NCBI GenBank assembly: GCA_050942695.1
Contig: JBMNNU010000062.1
Span: forward strand, 1 to 14,167
From: JBMNNU01 sp050942695
GTDB taxonomy: Bacteria; Chloroflexota; UBA6077
Length of the DNA: 14,167 nt
Direction: 5' to 3'
The notes beneath the pieces were generated by a model, which was given only the letters and a program-made list of their open reading frames with translations, was not told where the DNA came from and did not search any database. The position numbers and the translations under genes were made by a program. Shown here one piece after another: positions 1 through 8,342 of the stretch (positions are counted from its first letter, which is position 1; every line of letters starts with the position of its first letter).

Positions 1-1423
1 CGTCCCAGTGTTCGACTGCCAGAGATGCGCCGCGAGGCACATTTTCATATATCCACCTGCTGGCTCGAACCCGTGTATGCTCGGAATCGTAGATTGATGT
101 GTAGGCTAATGCCTGGAGAACCGTTCCACCGATGACGATCAGCAGAGCAGCGACTCCTATCCTCCAGCGCCAGTTGCCGAGCCTGAGGGAATTTGGCACC
201 AGAGCCGATATCCAGGCTGCAGCCAGTATCACGAGCAGCGGCATTACGGGAAGCAGATAGCGGACGAACTTGACCTGAAAGCTGAGAGTGATGATCAGGT
301 AGGGAATCAACCAGGCAGCTATTACCCATTCACTAGGGCGGCGATGCCAGGCAAGACGGACTGCCAGCGCCATCAGCCCTATCAAGATCGCTACTGTTAA
401 AGCCGGCCCGGCGGTCCAGGAGAAGAGGTTTCTCAACTGGTAGATTACCGGTTCGGTGCCGATATATTGGATGGTATAAGGTGGTATCTGGATACCCCGA
501 ACCATCTCGCTTTCGTACCTGATATCTCTCAAGAAGGTTTGTGGGTCCATCGGGACGTACGGCTGGAACAGCAGGAAGACCGCTACGGCCGCGACACCGG
601 CGAATATGGTGCCGTCGATCGGCCTGAGCCCTGCGCCATTTTTCTCTCCAGAATCTGTATCTATCGTTTCCGCTGCGGTGGTATTGGTGGCCTGTTTGCC
701 AGCCAGAAAGCAGGCGACAGCGCAGGCGAGGAGCACCGGGGCAGCGGATACCTTGCAAGAGAGGGCTAAGCCTGCTGCGATACCCATCAAGGCGACTCGA
801 CTCTTAGAGGGGCGCTCGACGACCTCCAGTCCAAAATAGAGGGTGGCCATCAAGAAGAAGGTCAACAGCGTGTCGGACGCATAGAAATGTGACAACTGGA
901 TATGCAGAACGGTAAAAGACAGCAGAAGAGCCGCGAGCAACCCTGCTCGGGCTCCGTACAGCCGACGTCCAATCAGAAAAGCAAGTAGCACGGTACCTAG
1001 GTCGAAGATAACGGAAAGCAACCGGCCTAATATGGTCAGCCCATCGATGCCTGTAGCTGCCTTCCACAGCGGGGAGGCCGCATGGCCTACCAGCTTCAAC
1101 AGGTAGAGAGGCAACGCTCCGTATGCGAAGCTCCGAGGCTGGCCGCTGGCAGGATCGACGGACCGTGGGTTGAGCGTGCTCCGTTTTGGATCGGTTAGAT
1201 GGGCGTCCTCCAGGTTAGGGAATGGGAGGCTTATTCTATCCATCGTTACCATGACGATATGGCGCTCGTCCGGATGGAGGTAGTGGCTAGAATCCCAATT
1301 GAGGTCATACAGCCTGGGTAAGGCTGCGATGATCAGTATCCCCACCAAAGCAAGGATAATGCGTACATTCGCTGTGAGAGGTAAACGTTGTCCAGATACT
1401 TGAGAAGAATGGACTTCATTCAT
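1..1423 (-). CDS. GT39/PMT-like polytopic membrane glycosyltransferase (C-terminus beyond the left edge)
   Basis: The frame stays open from the ATG at 1423 to the window edge (474 complete codons), so the gene is partial at its 3' end. The protein is strongly hydrophobic. It begins with a short cytoplasmic tail, a first membrane helix at about residues 22-37, and then a loop with the motif LHPDERH (Asp52-Glu53). This matches the first extracytoplasmic loop Asp-Glu of the GT39/ArnT/PMT GT-C fold, which takes sugar from a polyprenyl-phosphate donor. Further helices follow, including a LHIQLSHFYASDT segment near residues 178-190 that corresponds to the HVNFSRIA segment of the two upstream paralogues. 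No PA14 or NHL module is reached inside the window. The start lies 4 nt after the upstream stop with no clear Shine-Dalgarno, which suggests translational coupling. The family call is firm; acceptor and sugar are unknown. Confidence 0.88.
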   Translation of the reverse strand, partial: MNEVHSSQVSGQRLPLTANVRIILALVGILIIAALPRLYDLNWDSSHYLHPDERHIVMVTMDRISLPFPNLEDAHLTDPKRSTLNPRSVDPASGQPRSFAYGALPLYLLKLVGHAASPLWKAATGIDGLTILGRLLSVIFDLGTVLLAFLIGRRLYGARAGLLAALLLSFTVLHIQLSHFYASDTLLTFFLMATLYFGLEVVERPSKSRVALMGIAAGLALSCKVSAAPVLLACAVACFLAGKQATNTTAAETIDTDSGEKNGAGLRPIDGTIFAGVAAVAVFLLFQPYVPMDPQTFLRDIRYESEMVRGIQIPPYTIQYIGTEPVIYQLRNLFSWTAGPALTVAILIGLMALAVRLAWHRRPSEWVIAAWLIPYLIITLSFQVKFVRYLLPVMPLLVILAAAWISALVPNSLRLGNWRWRIGVAALLIVIGGTVLQALAYTSIYDSEHTRVRASRWIYENVPRGASLAVEHWD

Positions 1424-1427
1424 AGGG

Positions 1428-4265
1428 CTATTGTATCAGGTGAGGCGATTCAAATGCCTCAGGTGGAATAATGGTCGATTGGCCGCCGGGAGGCGTCCAG
1501 AGTAGTTCCAACGTCCCAGGTTGGTTGGCTGCGTAATAACGCACAGCGATTGGATAAGACCCTGCAGACAACTGGGCTGTAGATGACGCAGAACGTAAGT
1601 TTGTGGTTCCTTCCGGAACGGCTATCACCCGTCTTTCTGCCAATCTTACTTCTGCCGGACCGTCAGAATTCAAGGTGAGGCGATACTCCCCTGGTACTTC
1701 GACCTTCAATGTCCCAGCCCAGGTGGCAGTGGCCGATTGATGAAGGTTCCACGCATCAGACAGGAGTCGGAACCCTATCGCGCGATCCCATCTCTCGATT
1801 GTGGTTCCGGATGCGGTTACAATCTGGCATTGAAGATGGCCATCTAGCCGTCGAGCATCTATATTTTTCGTTGGTACAGTGGAAGGTTGTTGGTCAACCA
1901 TACCCCATTTTAAGACAAGCCGGGACTTTGCATCTTTTAGCTCGCCTTTGATCTCCAATTGATGCCAACCCCGATAAAGCTGACGCTCCTGCCCCGGCTC
2001 AACAGCTATACCGTCGAGGTTCACCGTTGCCGGAGAGCCTTCTACAACAATTTTGTACTTTCCCGGTCGTTCGATATATAAGCTTCCAGTCCAGGACGCT
2101 GAAGTCGGATACGATGAAGCCCCTCCACCTAGCGAATGAGCGTCCGATTCGACTCTCGATGTAGAGCCGTAATGCGCTGTTAATCCCTTATAGGCTGCGA
2201 TATTCGAGCGAGGCACCTTGAAGACGGTAAACATAGGTTGAGATTTTTTCCCATCTACTTTTTCGATTTCGCCTTCACTGTATATGGAACGGAGGAGCGG
2301 GAGGTATCCCTCCATGTGAGGGTAAACCAGGAAAGCCAGGTCTCGGTCAGCGGTTACCGGCATTGGGAGCAAGGCCGGTGGATTATGGATGCTGTCGCCC
2401 TCAACATTCGGCGCCATAAATCGGGTGACTGAATGGTCGAAATAGATATGAGGCGTCCCCAGCGTGTATGCCCGATACTCAGGACCAAGAGCGGCTATGT
2501 ACCTGGCTTGGAGGGTAGTCGGCTCCCACGGTTTGGCTTCGGCTGCCGGGCCGAAGTAGTTGCGGTTATCGTAATACCCGGCTGTTAGCGGAATCAAGGC
2601 AGCCGCAGCAAGCATAGCCGCCTCGCCAGCAGGGTTTCCAAGCTGTCGACAGAGGTTGATCGTCCAATCCAGGATTAACGCGATTCCTGCGACCGCCGGA
2701 AGCACTGCAGGCATTAATCTATGTGCCTGCGGGGAATCGATGGTCAATGCTCCCCCAATCACAACAACTGTCCAGAACCAGATCGTTAGTAGAGCATATC
2801 TGTTATCCGGCAATCTGGTGAGCATCAACACCAATCCCAGGATCGCCAGGGGGCCGAGCAGCGGGGAAAGCATTGGAAGGCCAGTAAAGGTGTAGAATGT
2901 ACTGGCATCCACCCCGGATATGAAAGCCAGAAGGTTGATTTTGATCTGCCCCAGGACCACCCCTATGAAGCTATCGGTTCCGTGGACCTCTGAAACGCGC
3001 GCCCAATGGTTCAGTATGAACCGTTCAGATACATGATCGGTGAAGAGATGGGTACGAGTAGCAAGATGAACGCCCATCGGAGCAAGGGCCATGATCCCGC
3101 CTAGCAGGGAGAAGGCTGAGCCATTTAGCCAGACTTTCCATTTCTTTGGCCAGCGGAGTAGCAGATATAGGAAGTACAACCCTACCATCAGCGGTACCAA
3201 TCTACCGCCGAAATGGAAATAGATCGCAAGAGCACCGGCAACCCCTGATAAAAACCACCAGAAAGTTGACCTGCTTTGTTGCCCACGCCAGAGTGCGTAT
3301 AGCGTTACACAGGTTAGAAGAGGTACCTGAGGGACGTTGAGTGCAATCCTGCTGAAGTTCACATGGACTGCGCTACCTGCCAGGAGTGCAAGGGCCAGCA
3401 GCGCTGGCCGAACGCCAAATAGAGACCTCATGAACCAATAGAAAACGAATAGTGTAACTACACCGCTTATCGCAGGAAACAGCCGAAGGGCGGTAATCGT
3501 ATGCCCGAAAAACGCGATGAACAGAGCCTCAATGTACAGGTATAGGGCAGGATCGCCTAGGAAAGCCGTTCCAAAAGGATTCGGCCCCCGTCCATTAAGG
3601 ATGGTTTCGGCAATCAACCCGAATCCTGTTTCATCTCCGTGAATCCCTGAAGGGTATCCCTCAAGATCGTACAGCCTGAGGACACAGCCAACAGCGACGA
3701 TAAGGGTGAAGATGATGGCCTCTCCCTTGGTGATTCTTCCAGGGATCGTTGCCCATAACCCGGCAAACTTGCGGCTAAGGGATGCTTCCGGTGGAGCCGT
3801 AGCGAATAGCGCGGCTGCTAAACTACCCATCCAGAGAAGCAGCGCTAGGCCGGATAATTCCGCTACGTTGACCATTCCCAAAGACGCCACCATGAAAAAT
3901 GCTGCCGTCCAACCAAGCTTTGCCCTTTTCGATACGGACTCCAAACTGGCAGTAGTTGATGTGCGGCCGTCCCGTAATGTGGCAAAGCGCTGGGCTATAA
4001 GGGTCAGCAGGAATGCTGTAATGCCGAGGGCGTAATAGGCTGTTGCTGAGGCGTTGTTTTGCCGGCTGATCAAAAAAAACTGTCCAAGGCCAGCACCAGC
4101 CAGGGCTACGATCAACAGGAGAGGGGTTAACGGTTTCAGGATTCTTGTTATGATTGTGATCAGTAATGGTGAGATTGCCGAGTGACGAACAGGGGTGAAT
4201 TGGGTCGAGCCCAACTCGCAATCCCTCTTCTCCTGCATATCTGTTTCGCTTATCGAATGATCCAT
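1428..4265 (-). CDS. GT39-like membrane glycosyltransferase with two C-terminal PA14-like modules
   Basis: This is a 945-residue protein. About 40 residues of polar N-terminus precede many membrane helices (first at about 46-65, last near 550-563). The loop motif GIHGDETGFG (Asp211-Glu212) is the GT-C/GT39 catalytic-loop signature. HVNFSRIALN at 301-310 is shared with the upstream paralogue. After the last helix comes a soluble alpha/beta region (about 580-690). Two PA14-like beta modules follow, at about 694-805 and 808-937; the second ends in LLWTPPGGQ, a typical PA14 closing strand. PA14 modules usually bind carbohydrate or act as adhesive folds. I infer that they sit outside the membrane and guide the acceptor or bind product. 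The ATG at 4265 has AAGGG seven nt upstream and overlaps the previous gene by 16 nt; a second ATG at 4238 is possible but has a weaker site. It is operonic with both neighbours. Substrate is unknown. Confidence 0.87.
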   Translation of the reverse strand: MDHSISETDMQEKRDCELGSTQFTPVRHSAISPLLITIITRILKPLTPLLLIVALAGAGLGQFFLISRQNNASATAYYALGITAFLLTLIAQRFATLRDGRTSTTASLESVSKRAKLGWTAAFFMVASLGMVNVAELSGLALLLWMGSLAAALFATAPPEASLSRKFAGLWATIPGRITKGEAIIFTLIVAVGCVLRLYDLEGYPSGIHGDETGFGLIAETILNGRGPNPFGTAFLGDPALYLYIEALFIAFFGHTITALRLFPAISGVVTLFVFYWFMRSLFGVRPALLALALLAGSAVHVNFSRIALNVPQVPLLTCVTLYALWRGQQSRSTFWWFLSGVAGALAIYFHFGGRLVPLMVGLYFLYLLLRWPKKWKVWLNGSAFSLLGGIMALAPMGVHLATRTHLFTDHVSERFILNHWARVSEVHGTDSFIGVVLGQIKINLLAFISGVDASTFYTFTGLPMLSPLLGPLAILGLVLMLTRLPDNRYALLTIWFWTVVVIGGALTIDSPQAHRLMPAVLPAVAGIALILDWTINLCRQLGNPAGEAAMLAAAALIPLTAGYYDNRNYFGPAAEAKPWEPTTLQARYIAALGPEYRAYTLGTPHIYFDHSVTRFMAPNVEGDSIHNPPALLPMPVTADRDLAFLVYPHMEGYLPLLRSIYSEGEIEKVDGKKSQPMFTVFKVPRSNIAAYKGLTAHYGSTSRVESDAHSLGGGASSYPTSASWTGSLYIERPGKYKIVVEGSPATVNLDGIAVEPGQERQLYRGWHQLEIKGELKDAKSRLVLKWGMVDQQPSTVPTKNIDARRLDGHLQCQIVTASGTTIERWDRAIGFRLLSDAWNLHQSATATWAGTLKVEVPGEYRLTLNSDGPAEVRLAERRVIAVPEGTTNLRSASSTAQLSAGSYPIAVRYYAANQPGTLELLWTPPGGQSTIIPPEAFESPHLIQ

Positions 4266-7200
4266 CTCTGCACCCTTTTGTTTCCTGTATCGGCTACCCA
4301 GAGTTGGCCGCTACCATCGACACAGATACCGGTTGGTAAGTTGAACTGGCCGTTTCGATCGCCTGGTGAGCCTAGCTCTGTCAGGGTCCTGCCCTCCTGG
4401 TCGAATACCCTCACAACCCCGTTGCGAGGATCACTTACGTATAGTTCACCTCTGAGGCCGAGAGCGACGTCAGGGGCATCGAATGTAGTCGCCGGCATCA
4501 TCGCCCAGCTTCGTAGCACCTGATCCTTGGCGTCCAGCACCAACATTTGGTGTTTTTCGGCGTCGGCAACGTACATGGTGCCGTCTCCAGCAGCCACGAC
4601 AGCGACCGGCTGCTCCAACTGTCCGGAGCCGCGGAATTCCCCCAGCAACTGGCCTGTACTCGCTAGTTTCAAAACGCGGCCTCTGCCTGTGTCGGCTACA
4701 TATAGAGCGCCAGAGGGGTCTATAAACAGGCCTCTAGGGCTGTACATCCCTAGATTGCCCCCCATTTGCGATAGCAATCTCCCGTCGGGTGTGAACATCA
4801 TGATCGGCTCGCGACCTTTCGAGTCCAACACGAACAACTGCCCTCCAGGGGCTACAGCAACGGCGAAAGGTTCTACGAACTCGGCCTGGAACTGCCCCAC
4901 CAGCGCACCCTCAGGCGTAAAATAACTAACTCGTCTAGCCTCCCTATCTACTACGTAGACCTGCCCATCCGGGTTTACTGCCACCTCTTTCGGCTGCATC
5001 AAGTGCCCGGGCGGCCCAACGATGCTGGACAGATACTCCACTCTGACCATGTTCGGTGTTATGGAGACGGGTATTCCCTGCTGAGCCACAGTTGGTAGAG
5101 GTTCTTTTGCTGGAGTACTGGTGCGATAAGCCCCTTGAGGTGGATACAGCCTTTCCCTGGGAAGCAACTCTCGCTGCCCTCCCGGCGGTGTCCAATACAC
5201 CCTTAAGAAGGAGTGGCCGCTCTCATCGAAGAAGCGCACCGCGATATCGTGGAGCCCTTCATCCAGGTGGACAGTCCCCTCTATCATCTGCCTGTTTGCG
5301 CCCTCGTTAGTCACCACTAGCTTGTCGTTTATGTAAACCCATGAGGTATCGGCGGATTCCGTCGCGAATCGATAAACACCCGAACGAGGAGCCTCGATCT
5401 TACCTCGCCATTCGACGCTATAAGGTCGCTGCAAAGGCAGAAGGTGGATGCGCATGTTCAGGAAGGGATCAATCCGCTGGAAAGCAGCTTCCCCTTCCCA
5501 CCGCTTGTTGCCGTAGTAACTACCAAGTAGCCCGTTGTTGGTGACGGGCGGGCCGAATACAGCTTCCCGAGGTATCGGCATCAATATGCCTACCCCAGGG
5601 GGTTGCCAGAGGACTGCTATCGGCGATGAATCCTCTACTATAGCGTTGATTCTGATCGCGTGGAGGCCTTTTGCCAGAACAAGCGAGCTCTCCTCTCCGC
5701 TGGATAGCAACGGTTCTTCGTCGATATATAGTCTCGCTGTTGGCGGCCCTTCCAACTTGAACAGATATCGCCCGTACTCTGATGCGGAGAGCACCCCTTG
5801 CCAGGTTGCCGAATAGGGCAGGTCCGGCAACCTAGGGTTGTTCCCTTCGAATCGAGTGGCTACACCCTTTTCCGTTAATGCCGGTTCACCCTTCCATTCC
5901 GTGTTGGGGTAGTAGCTTCCAGTTAAACCCTGGAGACTGGCTATTTCCTCCTGGCGTACCATAGCCGAAACCAAAATGGGGGTGCCCTCTTTAGGGGACT
6001 TAAACATTCGAGTATCTGCTTGAGGATAGTAGCTACGCAGCAGTTCCAGCGCTTGAAGGTTGTGGGGTTCAAGAAAGATCGCGGCGTTTCTTATCCCACT
6101 CAACGGCAGATGCACCGCTGGTTCGAACTGGCGATAATCTTTGCGGCCTGTGAGAAACTCGATGGTCGGGTGATTCACAAAGGTTTCTCCCAGCAGCACT
6201 TCGTGGACAGGCCCCGCAGCCTTTATTTGCCGGCCTATCTCAGTTTCTGCGGTAGAAAAAACGCTCCAACTGCCGTAGTCCCTGGCCTGATATTCGAAGT
6301 ATCTCTGATAGTTCAATATCCCTACTATCGCGAGAAGCGCGATAACGACAAAGGTCGTCGTCAATACCGCAACCTGCCAGCTATCGGGCAGGCCTGGCGG
6401 AAGCACCAATCGGAATTCGCCCAATTGCAACTGCTGCAGTTGCCTCCATAAAGCTACCACCGGTAGGCTGGCCAGGAGAGCGATTGCAGATATTTCGTCA
6501 ATTGTCCGCAGCCCTTGAGGGGCTTCGTAAGAGAGGGACAGAACACCCCCTGAAAGCATCACTACCGACCAGGTCAAAAGAAGAAAGACCTCGGTGCGGC
6601 CGGGCTGCCTGACAGCCATCAGCAGCCCTAGGATAAGGAGTGCGGCTGTTACCTGGTCTACCATAGGCGCTCGCGGGAGGTTATGGCGCCCGTTACCATC
6701 TCCTTCGTAGTGGAACATCAGGATATGTTTGCGCAGGTTTTCCACTAGAGGGGCATAAGACCCTTGGCGCTGCACCTCATTCATTATCGTGACCTGATTA
6801 GCTCGGGAGTTGAATTCCTCTGGGTTTTGAAGGGCGAACTGCGCCAGTGGGCTGATCGTGATGAGTGTGACGGCGCAGAAAACCAGAAGTCCCGGTAGAT
6901 GGCGGGTAAAAAAGGCCCTTCTTTCCGAAAACAGGCGACGGCCAAGATACAGGAAGAGGATTAGAGGGATAAGCCGGGAGGTGTAATACATGTTGAATCC
7001 CAGGCCGAGCGCTGTTCCCGCTAGCGCAAAGCTCAGCAACCTGCCGGTGCGCATTCCTTGAATCAGAAAATAGACGGATAGGGCATCGAAGGCTACAGAC
7101 CAGATAGCGTTGAATGCGATACGGCTGAAGTTGACGTGCCATGCCATGGTAGCCACGAAAAAGCCCGCTACGAGACCGACGCGGCGCCCGAACAGCTCTC

Positions 7201-7918
7201 TTCCTAAAAGAGAGATAGCAAGGACTCCCAGCATTCCACCAGCAACAGCCACGATTCTTAGTCCTAGCATCGAAGGGCTTAAGAGCGCAAACGATCCGAC
7301 CATCAAGTACCGGTAAAAAGCGGGTTCTGCGAGATACAGAGGCCGGTAGCTGGGATCGTTCATTATCTTCAACACTTCCAGTCCACTGAATGCCTCGTCC
7401 CACCATAACCCGTAGGGGAGAGAATCGAGTCGATGCAATCGAAAAGCAGCGGCGACGATCAGCACGATAACGAGGGCAATGATGTCCATCGATTGCCATC
7501 CGGAAAACGGGCGAATTTGTGGTTTGCCAGAAAGCAACCAGATCGAGACAGGCGCCGATACGATACTCACCCCAAATAGCATCCAGGCAAGAGTAAGGTG
7601 GCTGTCTGCTGAAAAGAGGGAGAGCGCGATCAGATTGACTGCCAGAGTAGCTATTCCGACCCAAACGCCGGTTCGATTTAAATTCAGCAGCTTGCCTGCT
7701 GCTCGGGAAGCATCAACGGCTTTAGGGTGATCGGCTGAAGGAAGCTTTGGCAGAAACCGGAAACCAAGCAACAGCGCGATGGTATAAAGGAAAAGCCCGT
7801 CTACGAGGTACTCTCGACCGACAATTTGGCCCTGGGCAACGGTTGCAACAGCAATTACCGCTACGGCGCCAACTGGCCCACCTATTTTGTGCCCCGTGGA
7901 GACTTTGACACTTGCCAT
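4250..7918 (-). CDS. GT39-like membrane glycosyltransferase fused to two PA14 modules and a six-repeat NHL propeller
   Basis: From the ATG at 7918 (GGAG four nt upstream) the protein has 1222 residues. An ATG at 7936 and a TTG at 7966 are in-frame alternatives with poorer ribosome sites. Roughly 15 membrane helices cover residues 15-536. The loop motif LPYGLWWDEAF (Asp174-Glu175) marks a GT39/ArnT-type GT-C enzyme, and HVNFSRIA at 261-268 is shared with the next gene. A soluble region (about 545-660) follows. PA14 module 1 lies at about 663-789, beginning LTGSYYPN, and PA14 module 2 at about 796-926, beginning GLLGSYYGN and ending VYWTPPGGQ. Six NHL-type repeats lie at about 969-1222, each with a hydrophobic (L/V)(Y/F/W)V(A/V/L/S)D core, enough to close a six-bladed propeller. 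The enzyme likely works on the outer membrane face with lectin-like and propeller domains outside. It is the first gene of the minus-strand operon. The domain reading is strong; the biological role is inference. Confidence 0.88.
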   Translation of the reverse strand: MASVKVSTGHKIGGPVGAVAVIAVATVAQGQIVGREYLVDGLFLYTIALLLGFRFLPKLPSADHPKAVDASRAAGKLLNLNRTGVWVGIATLAVNLIALSLFSADSHLTLAWMLFGVSIVSAPVSIWLLSGKPQIRPFSGWQSMDIIALVIVLIVAAAFRLHRLDSLPYGLWWDEAFSGLEVLKIMNDPSYRPLYLAEPAFYRYLMVGSFALLSPSMLGLRIVAVAGGMLGVLAISLLGRELFGRRVGLVAGFFVATMAWHVNFSRIAFNAIWSVAFDALSVYFLIQGMRTGRLLSFALAGTALGLGFNMYYTSRLIPLILFLYLGRRLFSERRAFFTRHLPGLLVFCAVTLITISPLAQFALQNPEEFNSRANQVTIMNEVQRQGSYAPLVENLRKHILMFHYEGDGNGRHNLPRAPMVDQVTAALLILGLLMAVRQPGRTEVFLLLTWSVVMLSGGVLSLSYEAPQGLRTIDEISAIALLASLPVVALWRQLQQLQLGEFRLVLPPGLPDSWQVAVLTTTFVVIALLAIVGILNYQRYFEYQARDYGSWSVFSTAETEIGRQIKAAGPVHEVLLGETFVNHPTIEFLTGRKDYRQFEPAVHLPLSGIRNAAIFLEPHNLQALELLRSYYPQADTRMFKSPKEGTPILVSAMVRQEEIASLQGLTGSYYPNTEWKGEPALTEKGVATRFEGNNPRLPDLPYSATWQGVLSASEYGRYLFKLEGPPTARLYIDEEPLLSSGEESSLVLAKGLHAIRINAIVEDSSPIAVLWQPPGVGILMPIPREAVFGPPVTNNGLLGSYYGNKRWEGEAAFQRIDPFLNMRIHLLPLQRPYSVEWRGKIEAPRSGVYRFATESADTSWVYINDKLVVTNEGANRQMIEGTVHLDEGLHDIAVRFFDESGHSFLRVYWTPPGGQRELLPRERLYPPQGAYRTSTPAKEPLPTVAQQGIPVSITPNMVRVEYLSSIVGPPGHLMQPKEVAVNPDGQVYVVDREARRVSYFTPEGALVGQFQAEFVEPFAVAVAPGGQLFVLDSKGREPIMMFTPDGRLLSQMGGNLGMYSPRGLFIDPSGALYVADTGRGRVLKLASTGQLLGEFRGSGQLEQPVAVVAAGDGTMYVADAEKHQMLVLDAKDQVLRSWAMMPATTFDAPDVALGLRGELYVSDPRNGVVRVFDQEGRTLTELGSPGDRNGQFNLPTGICVDGSGQLWVADTGNKRVQRWIIR

Positions 7919-8007
7919 TCTGCTCCGCACAACCATCCTGTCGAACAAGTAAGCGGGATGTCCCAATTGTAATCTATTTTATTGTGGTGCTACTATCAGT
8001 GTTTGCG

Positions 8008-8037
8008 TTGACCGAACAATCCGTGCTCCGCTATGAT
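8008..8037 (+). promoter_or_regulatory. Candidate distal sigma70-type promoter
   Basis: TTGACC at 8008-8013 and TATGAT at 8032-8037 are separated by 18 nt. The match to consensus is good. If active, it would give a leader of about 300 nt before the lipoprotein gene, or a separate small transcript. No experimental support exists in the sequence itself. Confidence 0.4.
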
Positions 8038-8211
8038 GCTCCCAGATATTAAAACAAGGTCGAACTCCACTTCACTCAGACGATACTGTACAGCTTATTG
8101 GTGATTGAGAAGGAGTTAGATGAGAAAGACATCGCCGTGTTGATCCAAAGGGAAGCTATCGACCTTTCGGACTCGCCTGATCTCGAGTATTTGAGATAGA
8201 ACAACCATTTC

Positions 8212-8276
8212 ACTCAGCGTAGGCAGTAGTTGGCGAAGTTGACTTTGATTTTAGAAGTGATATCATTGCGCTGAGT
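8212..8276. repeat. 8-bp inverted repeat flanking the proximal promoter
   Basis: ACTCAGCG at 8212-8219 is mirrored by CGCTGAGT at 8269-8276, and the promoter pair 8239-8266 lies between. The left arm is also part of a near-repeat: CCACTTCACTCAG at 8067-8079 and CCATTTCACTCAG at 8205-8217 (12 of 13 identical). Paired operator half-sites are one reading. The arms are short enough to arise by chance. Confidence 0.3.
8239..8266 (+). promoter_or_regulatory. Candidate proximal sigma70-type promoter for the lipoprotein gene
   Basis: TTGACT at 8239-8244 and TATCAT at 8261-8266 are separated by 16 nt, about 75 nt upstream of the GTG start at 8343. It lies between the two arms of a short inverted repeat, so it may be controlled by a DNA-binding regulator. 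Confidence 0.5.
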
Positions 8277-8330
8277 TCGTTTGAAAGAACTATCCTCTTT
8301 CCCATCTATTTCTTCTCCCATGTAATAAGA

Positions 8331-8336
8331 AAGGAG
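8331..8336 (+). promoter_or_regulatory. Ribosome binding site deciding the GTG start at 8343
   Basis: AAGGAG lies six nt before GTG. This strong site, together with the signal peptide directly after it, fixes a non-ATG start for the lipoprotein gene. Confidence 0.75.
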
Positions 8337-8342
8337 AAGCCC

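Larger units (their letters stand above)
7919..8342. other. Divergent intergenic region
   Basis: This stretch separates the minus-strand glycosyltransferase operon from the plus-strand lipoprotein gene. It holds two plus-strand promoter-like pairs and a short inverted repeat, listed separately. I found no convincing minus-strand promoter for the glycosyltransferase operon, only AT-rich sequence around 7966-7985. An open frame without ATG (TTG 8098 or GTG 8101 to the TAG at 8197-8199, about 33 residues, charged, no recognised family) lacks a ribosome site. An AAGGAG at 8110-8115 precedes a seven-codon ORF starting at 8120. Neither is called as a gene. Confidence 0.6.

Noticed and set aside
45..1067. 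Minus-strand frames at 45-329, 333-758 and 804-1067 as small genes
   Set aside because: They are shifted frames within the continuous membrane glycosyltransferase that runs from 1423 off the left edge. Their translations are Arg/Pro-rich without recognisable domains.
3823..4221. 132-codon minus-strand frame and the overlapping plus-strand frames around 3706-4035
   Set aside because: They are shadows of the N-terminal part of the 945-residue glycosyltransferase, whose frame gives hydrophobic helices and the GDETGFG motif.
6798..7664. 288-codon minus-strand frame
   Set aside because: It lies wholly inside the GT39-PA14-NHL gene in another frame on the same strand. Composition is Arg/Ser/Cys-rich and no family is recognisable, whereas the main frame has clear domain motifs.
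8098..8199. Possible small protein of about 33 residues starting at TTG 8098 or GTG 8101
   Set aside because: It has no ATG and no ribosome site at either start, and no recognised family. The only good AAGGAG nearby leads to a seven-codon frame at 8120. It is kept as a note on the intergenic region only.
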